Assembly (NCBI RefSeq): GCF_000517425.1
Contig: NZ_CP006569.1
Coordinates: 3,772,760-3,836,759 of the forward strand
Direction: 5' to 3'
Length of the DNA: 64,000 bases
From: Sodalis praecaptivus
GTDB lineage: Bacteria > Pseudomonadota > Gammaproteobacteria > Enterobacterales > Enterobacteriaceae
Both the position numbers and the translations under genes were made by a program. The notes under the pieces were generated by a model. The model saw nothing but the letters and a program-made list of their open reading frames with translations. It was not told the origin of the DNA and ran no database searches. Position 1 is the first letter of the stretch. The number at the start of each line of letters is the position of its first letter. Below are positions 63,696 to 64,000 of the stretch, in pieces.

Positions 63696-64000
63696 TGTTG
63701 TTTTGCCTGTGCCTGAGTCTGTTGCTGATTACTGTTTTCCGGCTCGATATAGGCCGCCGCCCATCCGACGGCCAGGCCCGAGTCATAGCGCAGGTCCACG
63801 TAACTGATGCGCTTATTATCGTTCCGGGCCTGCTGGAGCAGAACCGGATAAATCCCGATAAAGCGCTGCAGGCGCCTGGCTCTGTCGTCCCGGCCCAGCT
63901 CCAGCCGGGTATCGTCCTTTAGCGTTAACTGCCACGAATGGCGGGCGCTCATGCTGACCGCCTTGAGCTGAAACTTGGCGGCCGTCAGCACCTGATTCAT
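63692..64000 (-). CDS. ftsQ: Cell division protein FtsQ, C-terminal part (cut by window edge)
   Basis: About 102 C-terminal residues. [17 protein letters not shown] and [14 protein letters not shown] are FtsQ beta-domain motifs, contacting FtsB/FtsL in the divisome. The Gln-rich end ([14 protein letters not shown]) is typical. The gene continues beyond the right edge; the Met at the edge is internal. Confidence 0.95.
   Translation of the reverse strand: MNQVLTAAKFQLKAVSMSARHSWQLTLKDDTRLELGRDDRARRLQRFIGIYPVLLQQARNDNKRISYVDLRYDSGLAVGWAAAYIEPENSNQQQTQAQAKQQ

Overview
The window is a block of enterobacterial core chromosome. Gene order follows Escherichia coli from mrcB to ftsQ: mrcB-hrpB-thpR-sfsA-dksA-gluQ-pcnB-folK-panBCD-yadHG-can-hpt-yacC-speED-yacL-acnB-lpd-aceFE-pdhR-aroP-ampED-nadC-ppdD-hofBC-guaC-coaE-zapD-yacG-mutT-secA-secM-lpxC-ftsZAQ. 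High GC, tandem repeats between genes and eukaryote-directed genes at the collinearity breaks suggest a Sodalis-like, insect-associated member of the Enterobacterales. That assignment is an inference from gene content. No insertion sequence, tRNA, rRNA or CRISPR array was seen, and the core genes look intact.

Layout. 1-15255: cell wall (mrcB), RNA metabolism (hrpB, thpR, gluQ, pcnB), dksA, folate and pantothenate genes (folK, panBCD), the YadGH ABC exporter and carbonic anhydrase. 15256-21454: a break holding a 41-bp tandem repeat, an F-box protein with seven 31-residue repeats, hpt with a triplicated 3' end, and a divergent pair of a GMC oxidoreductase and an HTH-GAF regulator around 9-bp direct repeats. 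21684-27111: yacC, speED, yacL, acnB. 27589-30719: a second break with a GH18-like protein with an Ala-rich repeat tail and a protein whose N-terminus resembles the translocation domain of Salmonella SPI-2 effectors. 30769-39852: the pyruvate dehydrogenase cluster (lpd, aceF, aceE, pdhR) and aroP. 39853-46850: a third, AT-richer break with a tandem array, a 1490-residue protein ending in an M91-type zinc metallopeptidase domain, and a leucine-rich-repeat protein. 47062-64000: ampED, nadC, the ppdD-hofBC pilus genes, guaC, coaE-zapD-yacG, mutT, secA-secM, a DUF721 gene, lpxC and the ftsZ-ftsA-ftsQ division genes.

The housekeeping genes form ordinary operons. The notable part is the insertions: F-box/repeat, STE-like, M91 and LRR proteins are all architectures used by type III secretion effectors or toxins acting in eukaryotic cells. 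They sit singly or in pairs at junctions that are otherwise collinear with E. coli, with no secretion apparatus genes in the window. The F-box protein, whose 31-residue repeats loosely recall TALE/Bat repeats, is the best candidate for something undescribed.
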